Under the pieces are notes generated by a model. That model was not told the origin of the DNA. It searched no databases and worked only from the letters and a program-made list of their open reading frames with translations. A program made the translations under genes and the position numbers. Of a stretch of DNA of 64,000 nucleotides, positions 17,327 through 26,339 are shown piece after piece (the first letter of the stretch is position 1; every line of letters begins with the position of its first letter). This DNA is from Viridibacillus arenosi. GTDB taxonomy: Bacteria; Bacillota; Bacilli; Bacillales_A; Planococcaceae. The stretch is from NCBI RefSeq assembly GCF_001955655.1, contig NZ_MSPW01000007.1, positions 62,001-126,000 of the forward strand, in the 5' to 3' direction.

Positions 17327-18097
17327 ATGACCACCATTCAAGAGTTCAATGAACTTCATTTGTTGGAGGAACCGTTATTTTTGGGAAATGCTTGGGATCT
17401 TCTATCTGCTTTAATTCTTGAGAAAGTAGGGTTCAAAGCAATTGGTACGACGAGCTGGGGAATTGCCAACTCACTTGGATATGCAGATGGTGAATTAATT
17501 AATTTTGATAGGCATTTAGAAATTATTAAGACAATTACAGATAATGTAAAGATACCTGTTTCGGCGGATATTGAAGCAGGATATAGTGAAGATATTGATA
17601 TAATTGTTAATCATGTGCTAAGAACAGCCGATATTGGTGTCGCAGGAATTAATATTGAGGATTCTCTAAAAAGCCAACAAGGATTGAGAGAGTTAAAGGA
17701 TCACTGTAATCTTTTAACGAAAATCAGAACAGCTCTAAATCAAAATGGTTTTAAAGACTTTTATATCAATGCTAGAACAGATACTTATTTACAAATGGGA
17801 AATCCACTTTTGGAAACGATTAATCGAACACAAGCGTACGTAGAAAGTGGGGCTAGCGGAATATTTGTCCCAGGTTTAACTAAAGAAGATGAAATTAAAG
17901 AAATAGTTATTCATATTGACGCCCCACTAAATATATTATCTTTACCTGGTTTAACAAATTGTAATTAGCTGAAGGATATAGGCGTGAGACGTTTTAGTTT
18001 TGGAAATGCTTTATCGGATAAAGTAATTGCCTTTTTAGAAAAAAATGCGACACAAATGCTGGAGTTAAAGGATACTTCACTTTTATATGAAGATTAA
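17327..18097 (+). pseudogene. Isocitrate lyase/PEP mutase-family gene interrupted by an amber codon
   Basis: Encodes the TIM-barrel of the isocitrate lyase/PEP mutase superfamily (FLGNAWDLLSALILEKVGFKA, PVSADIEAGY with metal-binding Asp/Glu, GINIEDS, NARTDTY, then PLNILSLPGL). TAG at 17966-17968 stops translation after 213 residues, but the same frame continues for 42 more codons (LKDIGVRRFSFGNALSDKVI...) to TAA 18095-18097. That continuation is exactly the C-terminal helix-loop expected in full-length members (G-V-R-R-x-S-x-G-x-A). A single CAG-to-TAG or similar change explains it. The product is probably a truncated, unstable enzyme unless the codon is read through. Start ATG with AGGAGG upstream. 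Confidence 0.75.
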
Positions 18098-18121
18098 TCC
18101 GAAAGGGCGGTGAAATAAAAG

Positions 18122-18679
18122 GTGAAAAATTTAAATTTTTCTTTTGAAGAAATGTGGGAAAAGATTATTGCATGTGATCGAACATACGATGGGCTTTTTT
18201 TTACCGCAGTAAAAACAACAAAAATCTATTGCCGTCCTTCTTGTAAATCAAGGAAGCCTAAAAAAATAAATGTAGAGTTCTACTATGACATCAATGAGGT
18301 TGAAAAATCCGGATTCCGTGCTTGTAAGAGATGTCAGCCAGAAGTTGAGCATTCACCACACACCGGACTTGTAAGAATTGTAACTACCTTTTTGGTCAAT
18401 CACTATAAACAAAAGATATCATTGCAGGATATTGCTGATCATGTCGGTATAAGCCCGTATCATCTTGACCGTCTATTTAAACAGGAAACTTCAGAAACTC
18501 CGCGTACTTATTTAGAAAAAATACGAATCGATAAGGCAACGCATCTTCTTAAAAGTACAAGTCACACGAATCTTGAGATTTGCTATGAAGTTGGATTTCA
18601 AAGCTCGTCCAATTTTTATAAGTCATTTCGTCGTTTAACGAATTGTTCCCCTAGTGAATATCGAAGCCTTGAAGGGTAA
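18122..18679 (+). CDS. adaA: AdaA-like methylphosphotriester sensor and AraC-type activator
   Basis: 185 residues. The N-terminal Ada zinc domain has the four cysteines (Cys37, Cys41, Cys68, Cys71); in Ada proteins one of these takes a methyl group from DNA phosphotriesters and switches the protein to an activator. The C-terminal half is an AraC-type double helix-turn-helix (DIADHVGISPYHLDRLFKQE and EVGFQSSSNFYKSFRR). It has no methylguanine-transferase domain, which is the AdaA layout of B. subtilis. GTG start with GGCGGTGA upstream. First gene of adaA-alkA-adaB; it likely activates its own operon upon alkylation damage. Confidence 0.9.
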   Translation: MKNLNFSFEEMWEKIIACDRTYDGLFFTAVKTTKIYCRPSCKSRKPKKINVEFYYDINEVEKSGFRACKRCQPEVEHSPHTGLVRIVTTFLVNHYKQKISLQDIADHVGISPYHLDRLFKQETSETPRTYLEKIRIDKATHLLKSTSHTNLEICYEVGFQSSSNFYKSFRRLTNCSPSEYRSLEG

Positions 18680-18691
18680 GGAGTTGTGGAA

Positions 18692-19600
18692 ATGAATTGG
18701 ATTAATCACCAATCATATATAGAAATTTATCCACCTGAAGAATTCAATTTCGAAGAGTGTTTATTGTTCTTAAATAGGTCTAAGCAAGAAGTATTGCATC
18801 AAATAAGAGATGGATATTTATATAAACTAATAAAAATAAATCAAGAATTAGTTTTATGTAAAATTGGATGCATTCAAAATATAATTCTTGTCGAATTTCC
18901 TATTACTCCGCCCTCGAAAGGAATCCGTGAGGAAGTGGCATCTTATATATGGGAATGGTTTGATTTGGAGACAGATCTTCGTGTGTTTTATGATGCAGCA
19001 AAGCAGGACAAGGTGTTACAGATTTTTGTTCAGAAATATTATGGTTTAAGGATTATGTGTATTCCAGATTTATTTGAAGCACTATCCTGGGCAATTATTG
19101 GACAGCAAATAAATTTAACTTTTGCTTACATAATAAAAAAACGCTTTGTTGAGACCTTTGGTGAAAGTCTTACCTTTATGGGTGATACCTTTTGGCTATT
19201 CCCGACCTATGAAAAGATTGCAACTATAACTGTGGATGATTTAAGGGAACTGCAATTTTCTGTTAGAAAGGCCGAGTATGTAATTGATGTAGCTAAGATA
19301 ATGACAAAGGGTATATTAACAAAGGAATTGATACTTGGGTATCAGGACTATCAACAAATTCAAAAGTCGTTAATGAAGATTAGAGGAATAGGGGCTTGGT
19401 CGGCTGACTATGTGATGATGAAATGCTTACATCATCCATCTGCCTTTCCAATAACGGATGTCGGTCTCCACAACGCGCTGAAAATCCATTTAGGCCTAGG
19501 GCGTAAGCCAACAATAGATGAAATCAAAGAGCTATCAGCAAATTGGGCAGGGCTGCAAGCATACGCAACCTTTTATCTATGGAGGTCTTTATATGAGTAA
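18692..19600 (+). CDS. alkA: DNA-3-methyladenine glycosylase (AlkA type)
   Basis: 302-residue base-excision enzyme removing alkylated purines. It has an AlkA N-terminal domain and the helix-hairpin-helix glycosylase core: WAIIGQQINLTFA, the hairpin LMKIRGIGAWSADYV, and the catalytic Asp in AFPITDVGL. ATG 18692 is favoured because AAGGAG is eight bases upstream; GTG 18686 would be only two bases from it. The end overlaps the start of adaB by eight bases. Confidence 0.88.
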   Translation: MNWINHQSYIEIYPPEEFNFEECLLFLNRSKQEVLHQIRDGYLYKLIKINQELVLCKIGCIQNIILVEFPITPPSKGIREEVASYIWEWFDLETDLRVFYDAAKQDKVLQIFVQKYYGLRIMCIPDLFEALSWAIIGQQINLTFAYIIKKRFVETFGESLTFMGDTFWLFPTYEKIATITVDDLRELQFSVRKAEYVIDVAKIMTKGILTKELILGYQDYQQIQKSLMKIRGIGAWSADYVMMKCLHHPSAFPITDVGLHNALKIHLGLGRKPTIDEIKELSANWAGLQAYATFYLWRSLYE

Positions 19601-20096
19601 GTTATATAAATTAGATTATGAATCTCCAATTGGAGTGATAGAAATAACAGGTACAGATGAAGCAATTAGCTCTATTATGTTTTCTGAACAGGACAGAGCC
19701 GTAAATAATAAGCAAGACGAAACGCCAATTATTTTAGAAAATTGCTATACTCAACTTGATGAATATTTTAAAGGGGAGCGTCGTGAATTTACTTTTCCTA
19801 TTAAATATGAAGGGACAGACTTTCAAAAAATTGTGTGGAACGCCTTAACAAGTATTCCATACGGAAAAACAGTGGCGTATAAAGATATTGCCGTTTCAAT
19901 TGGAAATGAGAAGGCCATTAGAGCAGTAGGAAATGCAAATGGAAAAAATAAATTAAGTATTGTTATACCTTGTCATCGAATTATTGGTTCAAACGGAAAA
20001 TTAACAGGTTATGCAGGGGGCGTGTGGAGAAAGGAATGGCTACTTCAGCATGAAAAAACTAGTTGTAAAGGAATTACGAAAGGTTATGGAAAATAG
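19593..20096 (+). CDS. adaB: Methylated-DNA--protein-cysteine methyltransferase (AdaB/Ogt)
   Basis: 167-residue suicide repair protein transferring the methyl group from O6-methylguanine to its own Cys127 in the motif IPCHRIIG; the preceding RAVGNANGKN helix is the DNA-recognition region. Start ATG 19593 has TGGAGG upstream and lies inside the last codons of alkA, so translation is coupled. A longer upstream frame to 19518 only reads alkA out of frame. Last gene of the alkylation-response operon. Confidence 0.93.
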   Translation: MSKLYKLDYESPIGVIEITGTDEAISSIMFSEQDRAVNNKQDETPIILENCYTQLDEYFKGERREFTFPIKYEGTDFQKIVWNALTSIPYGKTVAYKDIAVSIGNEKAIRAVGNANGKNKLSIVIPCHRIIGSNGKLTGYAGGVWRKEWLLQHEKTSCKGITKGYGK

Positions 20097-20107
20097 ATTG
20101 ATAAAAT

Positions 20108-20146
20108 AAAAAGAGAGAATAGACAATTGCCTATTCTCTCTTTTTT
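20108..20146. terminator. Bidirectional terminator between adaB and the CofE-like gene
   Basis: Perfect 15-bp stem, arms 20108-20122 and 20131-20145, with six T on the plus side and an A-rich left flank, serving both convergent transcripts. Confidence 0.85.
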
Positions 20147-20197
20147 GATAAGAGTGCTGATTAAAGTTCTTACAGCCTCACCCATCATCTTTAAATC

Positions 20198-21388
20198 TTA
20201 TTTAGTATAGTTATCAAAGTAACCTTGGATAAAGATCATTGGAGTACCTTTGTCACCACTGCCTGATGTTAAATCAGATAAAGAACCGATTAGGTCAGTT
20301 AGTTGGCGAGGTGTAGTACCTTGTGCTTCCATAGCGCCTACAAGGTCAGTTCCTTTATTATCAATGTATTCAGAGATAGCTTTTTGAAGTTCTTCGCCTC
20401 TTAAATCAGCAAAGTTATTATCAGCAAGATATTTTAATTTGATTTCATTAGGTGTGCCATTAAGACCAGCTGTGTAAGCAGGTGATACAACTGGATCAGC
20501 AAGCTCCCAAATTTTACCTACTGGATCTTTGAATGCGCCATCACCATAAATCATAACTTCAACATTTTTGCCTGTTTTTTCTTTCAGCATTTGTTGAATT
20601 TTATCTACAACAGGTTGGCAATTACGTGGGAAAAGCTTCACGCTATTTTCTGTTGATTTATTTGATCCTAGTAGACCGTAACTTTCGTTGAAACCACTAC
20701 CATCAATTGATTCAGCTAGGATGTTATCTAGGCTGTAGATTTTTTCTCCACCGTTAGCTTCTAAAATTCTTTTTGTTCTAAATCTTGTATGGATATCGCA
20801 AGTTAATACACTCTTAGTATATTCTAAAATTGTTTTTGGATTGTTCGAGAAGATAACTTCACATTCAACACCGTATTCTTCGACTAGTGATTTGTAGTAA
20901 TCGATATAATCAACGCCAGTGAAAGTGTGTTTGTTATGTCCGAATAATTCGCGGAATTGTTTTTCAGTTAAAACGTCTGTCCATGGGTTAACGCCTTTTT
21001 CATCAAGTGTATCAAGGTCAACTAAGTGATTACCTACTTCATCTGAAGGGTAGCTAAGCATTAAAACAACTTTTTTAACGCCTTTTGCAATACCACGAAG
21101 ACAGATAGCAAAGCGGTTACGGCTTAAGATAGGGAAAATAACGCCTACAGTGTCATCTCCGAATTTCGCACTAACATCTTTTGCGATGTGATCGATTGTA
21201 GCATAGTTACCTTGAGCACGGGCAACGATTGATTCTGTTACTGTTACGATATCTTTATCTTGAATATTAAAGCCCTCAACTTCTGATGCTTTTAATACAC
21301 TTTCTACAACGATATCTTCAATGCTATCGCCTTGATTGATGATTGGGCCACGAAGACCTCGTACAACTGTTCCAACTACTCTTTCCAA
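20198..21388 (-). CDS. Coenzyme F420-0:glutamate ligase-like (CofE/F420_ligase domain) protein
   Basis: 396 residues with the F420 ligase-type fold: the N-terminal G-T-V-V-R-G-L-R-G-P-I motif, DIVTVTESIVARAQGNY (matching the VVxxKxVSxxEG region) and a long C-terminal extension with VMIYGDGAFKDP. Bacillales are not known to make F420, so the substrate is probably something else, perhaps another gamma-glutamylation-type reaction. Start is TTG 21388 with GAGGAG eight bases upstream. It is divergent from a LysR-type gene 125 bp away, which likely regulates it. Confidence 0.72.
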   Translation of the reverse strand: MERVVGTVVRGLRGPIINQGDSIEDIVVESVLKASEVEGFNIQDKDIVTVTESIVARAQGNYATIDHIAKDVSAKFGDDTVGVIFPILSRNRFAICLRGIAKGVKKVVLMLSYPSDEVGNHLVDLDTLDEKGVNPWTDVLTEKQFRELFGHNKHTFTGVDYIDYYKSLVEEYGVECEVIFSNNPKTILEYTKSVLTCDIHTRFRTKRILEANGGEKIYSLDNILAESIDGSGFNESYGLLGSNKSTENSVKLFPRNCQPVVDKIQQMLKEKTGKNVEVMIYGDGAFKDPVGKIWELADPVVSPAYTAGLNGTPNEIKLKYLADNNFADLRGEELQKAISEYIDNKGTDLVGAMEAQGTTPRQLTDLIGSLSDLTSGSGDKGTPMIFIQGYFDNYTK

Positions 21389-21513
21389 AATAATCGCTCC
21401 TCATTGCTATATTGTTTACTATTATTTTTTAAAACTCACAACTTGTAATATACCTCACAATAATGGTATAAGTAAAATTAATATATCAAATGATAGGTAT
21501 AAGGTGAGGTTAT

Positions 21514-22404
21514 ATGGTAAGTAAATTAGATTTATATAAAGTGTTTTGTAAAGTGGGGAAAAGCTCAAGTTTTTCAAAAGCCGCAAATGATCTGTATATG
21601 ACACAACCAGCTGTTAGTCAGGCGATTAAACAATTAGAAAATGAACTAGATATCCGCCTATTTAATAGAACACCTAAAGGGGTTTCTTTAACGTATGAAG
21701 GTAGCTTATTATTCGAATATGCAAATTCAGCAATTAACTTACTTCATGTCGGAGAAGAAAAGCTTTTAGAATTTAAAGATTTAACTACAGGTGAATTGAA
21801 AATAGGTGTGGGCGATACAATTTCAAAGTATTTTTTACTTCCTTTTTTAGAAGCTTTTCATAATCAGCACCCAAATATTAAATTTAAAATAATGAATGGT
21901 ACAACAATGGAGCTTTGTGCAGTATTGAAATCGGGAGAAGTTGATATTGCCTTCTGTAATTTCCCTATTGATGATCCAACATTAGAGCTTAAACCTTGTA
22001 TTGATGTTCAAGATATATTCGTTTGTGGAGAACAATACATGAAGACAATTACGGAGCCACTTAGCTTTGCTTCAATAGTAGATTTGCCACTAATATTACT
22101 TGAGCAACAATCTGTCTCGAGGAAATATGTAGATGATTATCTTATGACAAAGGGTGTTAAGATTTCACCAGAATTTGAACTGGGTTCACATGATTTATTA
22201 TTAGAGTTTGCAAAAATAAATTTGGGGATAGCTTGTGTAACAAAGGAATTTTCCAAAGATTATTTAAATAAAGGAATTTTATATGAAGTGCCTTTAATGG
22301 AAGAAATCCCAAAAAGGAGTATAGGCGTATGCTTTTTAAAAAGTGTTCCTCTATCGCCAGCTTCAACAAAATTTGTTGAAATTGTAGAAAGTAATCAAAT
22401 ATAG
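21514..22404 (+). CDS. LysR-family transcriptional regulator
   Basis: 296 residues: N-terminal winged helix (SSFSKAANDLYMTQPAVSQAIKQLE) and a type-2 periplasmic-binding-like effector domain starting around LKIGVGDTISKYFLLPFLE. It is transcribed away from the CofE-like ligase gene, the usual arrangement for a LysR regulator and its target. The effector is unknown. Start ATG with AAGGTGAGG upstream. Confidence 0.85.
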   Translation: MVSKLDLYKVFCKVGKSSSFSKAANDLYMTQPAVSQAIKQLENELDIRLFNRTPKGVSLTYEGSLLFEYANSAINLLHVGEEKLLEFKDLTTGELKIGVGDTISKYFLLPFLEAFHNQHPNIKFKIMNGTTMELCAVLKSGEVDIAFCNFPIDDPTLELKPCIDVQDIFVCGEQYMKTITEPLSFASIVDLPLILLEQQSVSRKYVDDYLMTKGVKISPEFELGSHDLLLEFAKINLGIACVTKEFSKDYLNKGILYEVPLMEEIPKRSIGVCFLKSVPLSPASTKFVEIVESNQI

Positions 22405-22411
22405 ATAATTG

Positions 22412-22445
22412 AAAAAAACCGCCAAGAAATTTTTTGGCGGTTTTT
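22412..22445. terminator. Bidirectional terminator between lysR and guaC
   Basis: Stem AAAAACCGCCAA/TTGGCGGTTTTT around a short A/T loop with T on both outgoing strands. Confidence 0.85.
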
Positions 22446-22461
22446 AATGTTTTACAAGTTC

Positions 22462-23445
22462 TTAGTACGTTTTATCACCATTAAAGATAGAGTTTTTAAC
22501 GACAACGTAATCTACTGTACGGATAGCGTCAAGTTTTTTGCCGCCAGCATAAGAGATAGATGATTGAAGGTCTTGTTGCATTTCAGTAAGGGTATCTTTT
22601 AGAGAGCCTTTATGTTCAACATACAGTTTTTTACCTTCAACGTTTTTCTTCTCACCTTTTTGGAATTCTGAAGCTGAACCAAAATATTCTTTAAGAAGTT
22701 TACCGTCTTTTTCAATAGTCTTACCTGGAGATTCTTCGTGTCCAGCAAATAATGAACCAATCATGACCATTGAAGCACCGAAGCGTACAGATTTAGCGAT
22801 ATCGCCATTAGTACGGATACCTCCGTCTGCAATAATCGGTTTAGTAGCAGCTTTTGCACACCAGCGTAGAGCAGCTAATTGCCAGCCACCTGTACCAAAG
22901 CCAGTTTTAATTTTTGTTATACATACTTTACCTGGTCCAATACCCACTTTAGTAGCATCAGCGCCAGCGTTTTCTAATTCTCTTACAGCTTCTGGTGTAC
23001 CAACGTTACCAGCGATTACAAAGCTAGTAGGTAAATGTTTTTTAATATGTTGAATCATATTGATTACAGCATTTGAATGACCGTGTGCAATATCGATTGT
23101 GATGAAATCAGGAACAATCTTATCTGCTGCCAATTGTTCGATGAAGGCATACTCTTCTTCTTTTACTCCAACGCTAATTGAAGCGATTAATCCGCGAGCT
23201 TGCATATCTTTAGTGAAATCTGCACGTTTTCCTGGTTCAAAACGATGCATTATATAGAAATATCCATCTTCAGCTAATTGAATGGCTACTTTTTCGTCAA
23301 TAATTGTTTGCATATTTGCAGGTACGACAGGCAATTTAAATGTATGTTCACCTAAAGTAACAGATGTGTCACATTCAGATCTACTATTTACTATACATTT
23401 TGCAGGAACCAATTGAATATCTTCGTAATCAAATACATTTTCCAT
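22462..23445 (-). CDS. guaC: GMP reductase
   Basis: NADPH-dependent conversion of GMP to IMP for purine salvage. The IMPDH/GMPR barrel is clear: [30 protein letters not shown], the catalytic-cysteine loop [19 protein letters not shown], and [15 protein letters not shown]. There is no CBS insert, separating it from IMP dehydrogenase. 327 residues from ATG 23445, which has AGGAG eight bases upstream; the in-frame ATG at 23454 precedes the optimal spacing. I looked for a purine riboswitch in the leader and did not find the conserved loops. Confidence 0.93.
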   Translation of the reverse strand: MENVFDYEDIQLVPAKCIVNSRSECDTSVTLGEHTFKLPVVPANMQTIIDEKVAIQLAEDGYFYIMHRFEPGKRADFTKDMQARGLIASISVGVKEEEYAFIEQLAADKIVPDFITIDIAHGHSNAVINMIQHIKKHLPTSFVIAGNVGTPEAVRELENAGADATKVGIGPGKVCITKIKTGFGTGGWQLAALRWCAKAATKPIIADGGIRTNGDIAKSVRFGASMVMIGSLFAGHEESPGKTIEKDGKLLKEYFGSASEFQKGEKKNVEGKKLYVEHKGSLKDTLTEMQQDLQSSISYAGGKKLDAIRTVDYVVVKNSIFNGDKTY

Positions 23446-23927
23446 AAAACACACTCCTAAAACCGAATAATTATTATCCTTATAAATAAAACGTTCGTCT
23501 TTTAGTAATTTACATCATTTTTGGTCTTATGTCAAAAGATAATAAGCGTTTTCATCTTATTCTGTAGATATTCAAGTAATAATCATAAAAAATCTTATAG
23601 GGAAGTTTAAAATACAGAGTTTGATGTAAGAGATTCTTAAGGGAGAGAAGTCTTTAATTTCAAAAAATGAAGTTTATTAAGAGTAGCATTAGGAGATCTT
23701 GTTGAAATATACCTTGAAGTTTTAGAGAGTAGTTGTAAATCGCTGTTTATATTCATTTTAATTAAAAATCTTTTAGCAATATCGTATGTTGTATTGGTTT
23801 CGTTTCATCGCTGGTAGTTACTTTAAAAAAATCGGTCCACTTCATATTATAATTATTTCTGTTCTTTGAATTACTATTATTGCTTTAATTTAAGCAAATT
23901 ATGGACATTAAAAAGCATTACGATTAG
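23446..23927. other. Gene-free spacer, about 480 bp
   Basis: AT-rich divergent region between guaC and the 63-residue gene. I see no supported coding frame, riboswitch or strong hairpin. It must hold the guaC promoter. Confidence 0.4.
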
Positions 23928-23936
23928 TGGTATACT
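23928..23936 (+). promoter_or_regulatory. Extended -10 promoter of the coiled-coil gene
   Basis: TGGTATACT is an extended -10 (TGn plus TATACT) 40 bp upstream of the TTG start at 23976; no good -35 is present, as is usual for extended -10 promoters. Confidence 0.5.
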
Positions 23937-23975
23937 GATTAAATAGATTAACCATCTGAAAGGAGATGAAAATCT

Positions 23976-24167
23976 TTGAAATACATTAAATCACAAATGC
24001 AACAATTAATAAATGAAAACAAAGAATTGCATACAAAATTTAAAGAGTTGAAAAAGTCTTTGGATCTTGAAAAAAATTATGCCCTGAAAGCTTTATATCA
24101 TGCAGAAGTTGCTGATGGCGGTAAATATCAACAAGATTATCAAGCGTTAGATGATCCAAAATACTAA
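23976..24167 (+). CDS. Small coiled-coil protein (63 aa)
   Basis: Highly charged helical protein: residues 3-32 form a heptad-like coiled coil (SQMQQLINENKELHTKFKEL), followed by an Ala-rich helix and an acidic, Tyr-containing tail ending LDDPKY. No membrane segment. Start is TTG with AAAGGAGATG nine bases upstream; the ATG within that site runs into a stop after seven codons. I do not recognise the family. Confidence 0.6.
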   Translation: MKYIKSQMQQLINENKELHTKFKELKKSLDLEKNYALKALYHAEVADGGKYQQDYQALDDPKY

Positions 24168-24324
24168 GAGCATTTTTTAGATATATATTTGAGTATCAAT
24201 GACGTAAAAAAAGACTAAAACAATAAATTTAATATAACTTGTGTAGGAATATCTGCTTATTGTAGAGTTGTATCATACAGAATATATTTAAGGGCTAATT
24301 TAGTTTTAATTGGATAATGACAGG

Positions 24325-24365
24325 GAAAAAGGCTTGCGTAAGGCAGGTCTTTTTTCTTTTTTTTT
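24325..24365 (+). terminator. Terminator downstream of the coiled-coil gene
   Basis: Stem AAAGGCTTGC/GCAGGTCTTT (two G-U pairs, loop GTAAG-like) followed by a long T-rich run. The rest of the 24168-24502 spacer holds nothing I can name apart from a GGGAG ribosome binding site for the next gene. Confidence 0.7.
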
Positions 24366-24502
24366 GGATTTTTTCTGTTAAATTAGAAATATGACGTTAT
24401 TTGTAGATTATTTTTTTTATTATGTCCTATTTGATAGTAATTCACTGTTTAAGAAGTTAATATTATAGTAACAATAATACATTTCTTGAAAGGGAGCATC
24501 GT

Positions 24503-25951
24503 ATGATAGAGATAGAAATGAAATTGAAGAAGTATTTAATTGGACTGCCTCCGATTGTAATCAATGAAGATGAAACAATGGAAGATAGTATTGAAGTCCT
24601 GGATGCAAGAAATGATGTCAATTACGGTTATATTGAAGTGACTGACGATAAAGAGTTGACAAACATCAACATCGATTTTGATAAATTAGTAGAAAACAAC
24701 GATGTTGAGTTAGAAAATCTAGAAGAACTTGAGATGGATGAAATTTTACATATTACAGAGTCCTTTGTGAAGGATTTCGGCCGTGAAGTAATACAATTTA
24801 GTAATTTCTCTGAAATTGGCGAAGGAGAATATTTAGTAGTTTATGAAGCTATCGATAAAAAATTAAAACTCCCTTTACCTAATTCTGGTGCAGTTATAGA
24901 GATTAATTCATATGGCACTATTACAGCGGCTACAATATTCCAAGAATATTATCAACTTACATATCCAAAAGTGGAAGTAACAGAAGATGAAGCTAGAGAA
25001 ATTTTATGTAAAGAGACATTAGTGGAATTAGGAATCGAAGAAAATGAAGAGCAAGGAGAATTTGAATTGGTTTATCAACCAATTCGAGATTATATAGGTG
25101 TTACTGTTGATGGGGAAGTTCAAAAAGCAAGTCAGTTGTTCAGTGAATCACAGCTTGAACAATTTGCTGTTACACCTGTCCAAGTGACGAAGGCATTACC
25201 AAAATTATTGGGTGCAACTGATCAATATGTATTACGTGAAGAAGAGGGTAATTTATATTGGTATGTTGCGGAAGAGTTAGATGAAAAAGGTGAAGATGCA
25301 GAAGCTGTAATCGAAGTACTACATTTTGATGATGCAGGCGCTAACTATGAATCTAATGTGGAATGGGATACAGAAGCAAAGATTGAGTTACCTTTTGAGC
25401 AATTAAAAGACAATGCAATGCAATTTTTAGAGATTATTGCGGGTGACATACACCATAAATACATGCTTGAAGAACAATCTGTATTGAATGATGATACAGA
25501 AGAATTTGACGATGATTCGGATGATGATCTCTTCAATGTGGATGAATATGATGAAGACGAGCATGAAGACGAACATGAAGATGAACCAACAACTATGTTT
25601 ACTTTTATCCCATTTTTCCAGGGATACAAATTAGACAAATACTCCGTTCTAATTGAGGTAGGTATACATACAGGAATTATTCGTTCATGTTTGTATAGCG
25701 CATTAAATATGGAGGCTATTCGAGGTGTGAATACTACACCAATGATTACATTAGAAGAAGCGGATACTATATATAAACAGAGTTTGCAGATGAAACTTTC
25801 ACGTTTTGAAGAGATAGATGAAGATGATGAAATGACAATATACAGCTTAAATTACTCTATTAATGCACCTTCTGAAAATGGTGTAATTGATAAGATTAAT
25901 GCTACGACAGGTGAAGTTACGTACGCTGGGTCAGATATTGTTAGAGGCTAA
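24503..25951 (+). CDS. Acidic YcdB/YcdC-domain-like protein
   Basis: 482 residues, very acidic, without signal peptide or membrane segment, so probably cytoplasmic. It contains PepSY/YcdB-like units: a helix-strand block around EDEAREILCKETLVELG and PITLEEADxIY-type repeats (MITLEEADTIYKQSLQM), plus YEAIDKKLKLPLPNSGAVIEI and GVIDKINATTGEV, which look like PepSY-type INAxTGE endings. A stretch at about residues 328-363 is almost wholly Asp/Glu/His and splits the protein in two. Function unknown; related domains occur in proteins of spore formers. Start ATG with GGGAG upstream. Confidence 0.6.
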   Translation: MIEIEMKLKKYLIGLPPIVINEDETMEDSIEVLDARNDVNYGYIEVTDDKELTNINIDFDKLVENNDVELENLEELEMDEILHITESFVKDFGREVIQFSNFSEIGEGEYLVVYEAIDKKLKLPLPNSGAVIEINSYGTITAATIFQEYYQLTYPKVEVTEDEAREILCKETLVELGIEENEEQGEFELVYQPIRDYIGVTVDGEVQKASQLFSESQLEQFAVTPVQVTKALPKLLGATDQYVLREEEGNLYWYVAEELDEKGEDAEAVIEVLHFDDAGANYESNVEWDTEAKIELPFEQLKDNAMQFLEIIAGDIHHKYMLEEQSVLNDDTEEFDDDSDDDLFNVDEYDEDEHEDEHEDEPTTMFTFIPFFQGYKLDKYSVLIEVGIHTGIIRSCLYSALNMEAIRGVNTTPMITLEEADTIYKQSLQMKLSRFEEIDEDDEMTIYSLNYSINAPSENGVIDKINATTGEVTYAGSDIVRG

Positions 25952-26003
25952 AAACTAGTTGTAAGAAAAAAGATAGTATTCTGAGTATTTTATAAAATGT
26001 GTG

Positions 26004-26032
26004 TTGACACTGAAAGTTCGTTACTGTAGACT
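26004..26032 (+). promoter_or_regulatory. Promoter of the lysine riboswitch operon
   Basis: Perfect TTGACA (26004-26009), 17-bp spacer and TAGACT (26027-26032), about 40 bp before the aptamer. Confidence 0.65.
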
Positions 26033-26073
26033 GTGTACAATGATAATTGAATACAACCTCACTTGTTAATGGG

Positions 26074-26249
26074 TGAGGTAGAGGCGCGATATCTATTAGT
26101 CTTTAGTGGAGCTTGAGAAACTATGAAACTATTGAGAAGGAGATGTCGCCGAAGTTTGTAATACACTCGATGTTACTTGCTGGGTCTGTAGTTAATAACT
26201 GCAGGACTGTCTCAATGAACGTCCTAGTTCGTTGAGTTGAGCTATCTCA
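26074..26249 (+). ncRNA. Lysine riboswitch aptamer (L box)
   Basis: All conserved L-box blocks are readable: GAGGTAGAGGCGCGA at the 5' side, AGGAGATGTCGCCGAAG in the middle, GCTGGGTCTGTA with its partner TGCAGGACTGTC, and the closing GAGCTATCTCA. P1 pairs TGAGGTAG (26074-26081) with CTATCTCA (26242-26249). Lysine binding stabilises P1 and favours termination just downstream, lowering expression of the importer at 26389-28810. Confidence 0.93.
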
Positions 26250-26271
26250 TTTAGGGATAAGTAGAGGATTT

Positions 26272-26339
26272 AGGCTATTGTACAATGCGACCTGAGTTCA
26301 TCTCAGGGCGCGTTTTTTATACGTACAATAGCCTTTTTT
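26272..26339 (+). terminator. Nested double terminator (riboswitch expression platform)
   Basis: Inner hairpin CCTGAG (26291-26296)/CTCAGG (26302-26307) extended by GCG/CGC and followed by TTTTTT (26313-26318). An outer perfect stem GGCTATTGTAC (26273-26283)/GTACAATAGCC (26323-26333) encloses the inner hairpin and is followed by its own six T. Either can terminate, the inner one first. Confidence 0.8.

Noticed and set aside
23446-23560. Purine riboswitch upstream of guaC
   Set aside because: The conserved loop sequences of the purine aptamer are not present on the minus strand.
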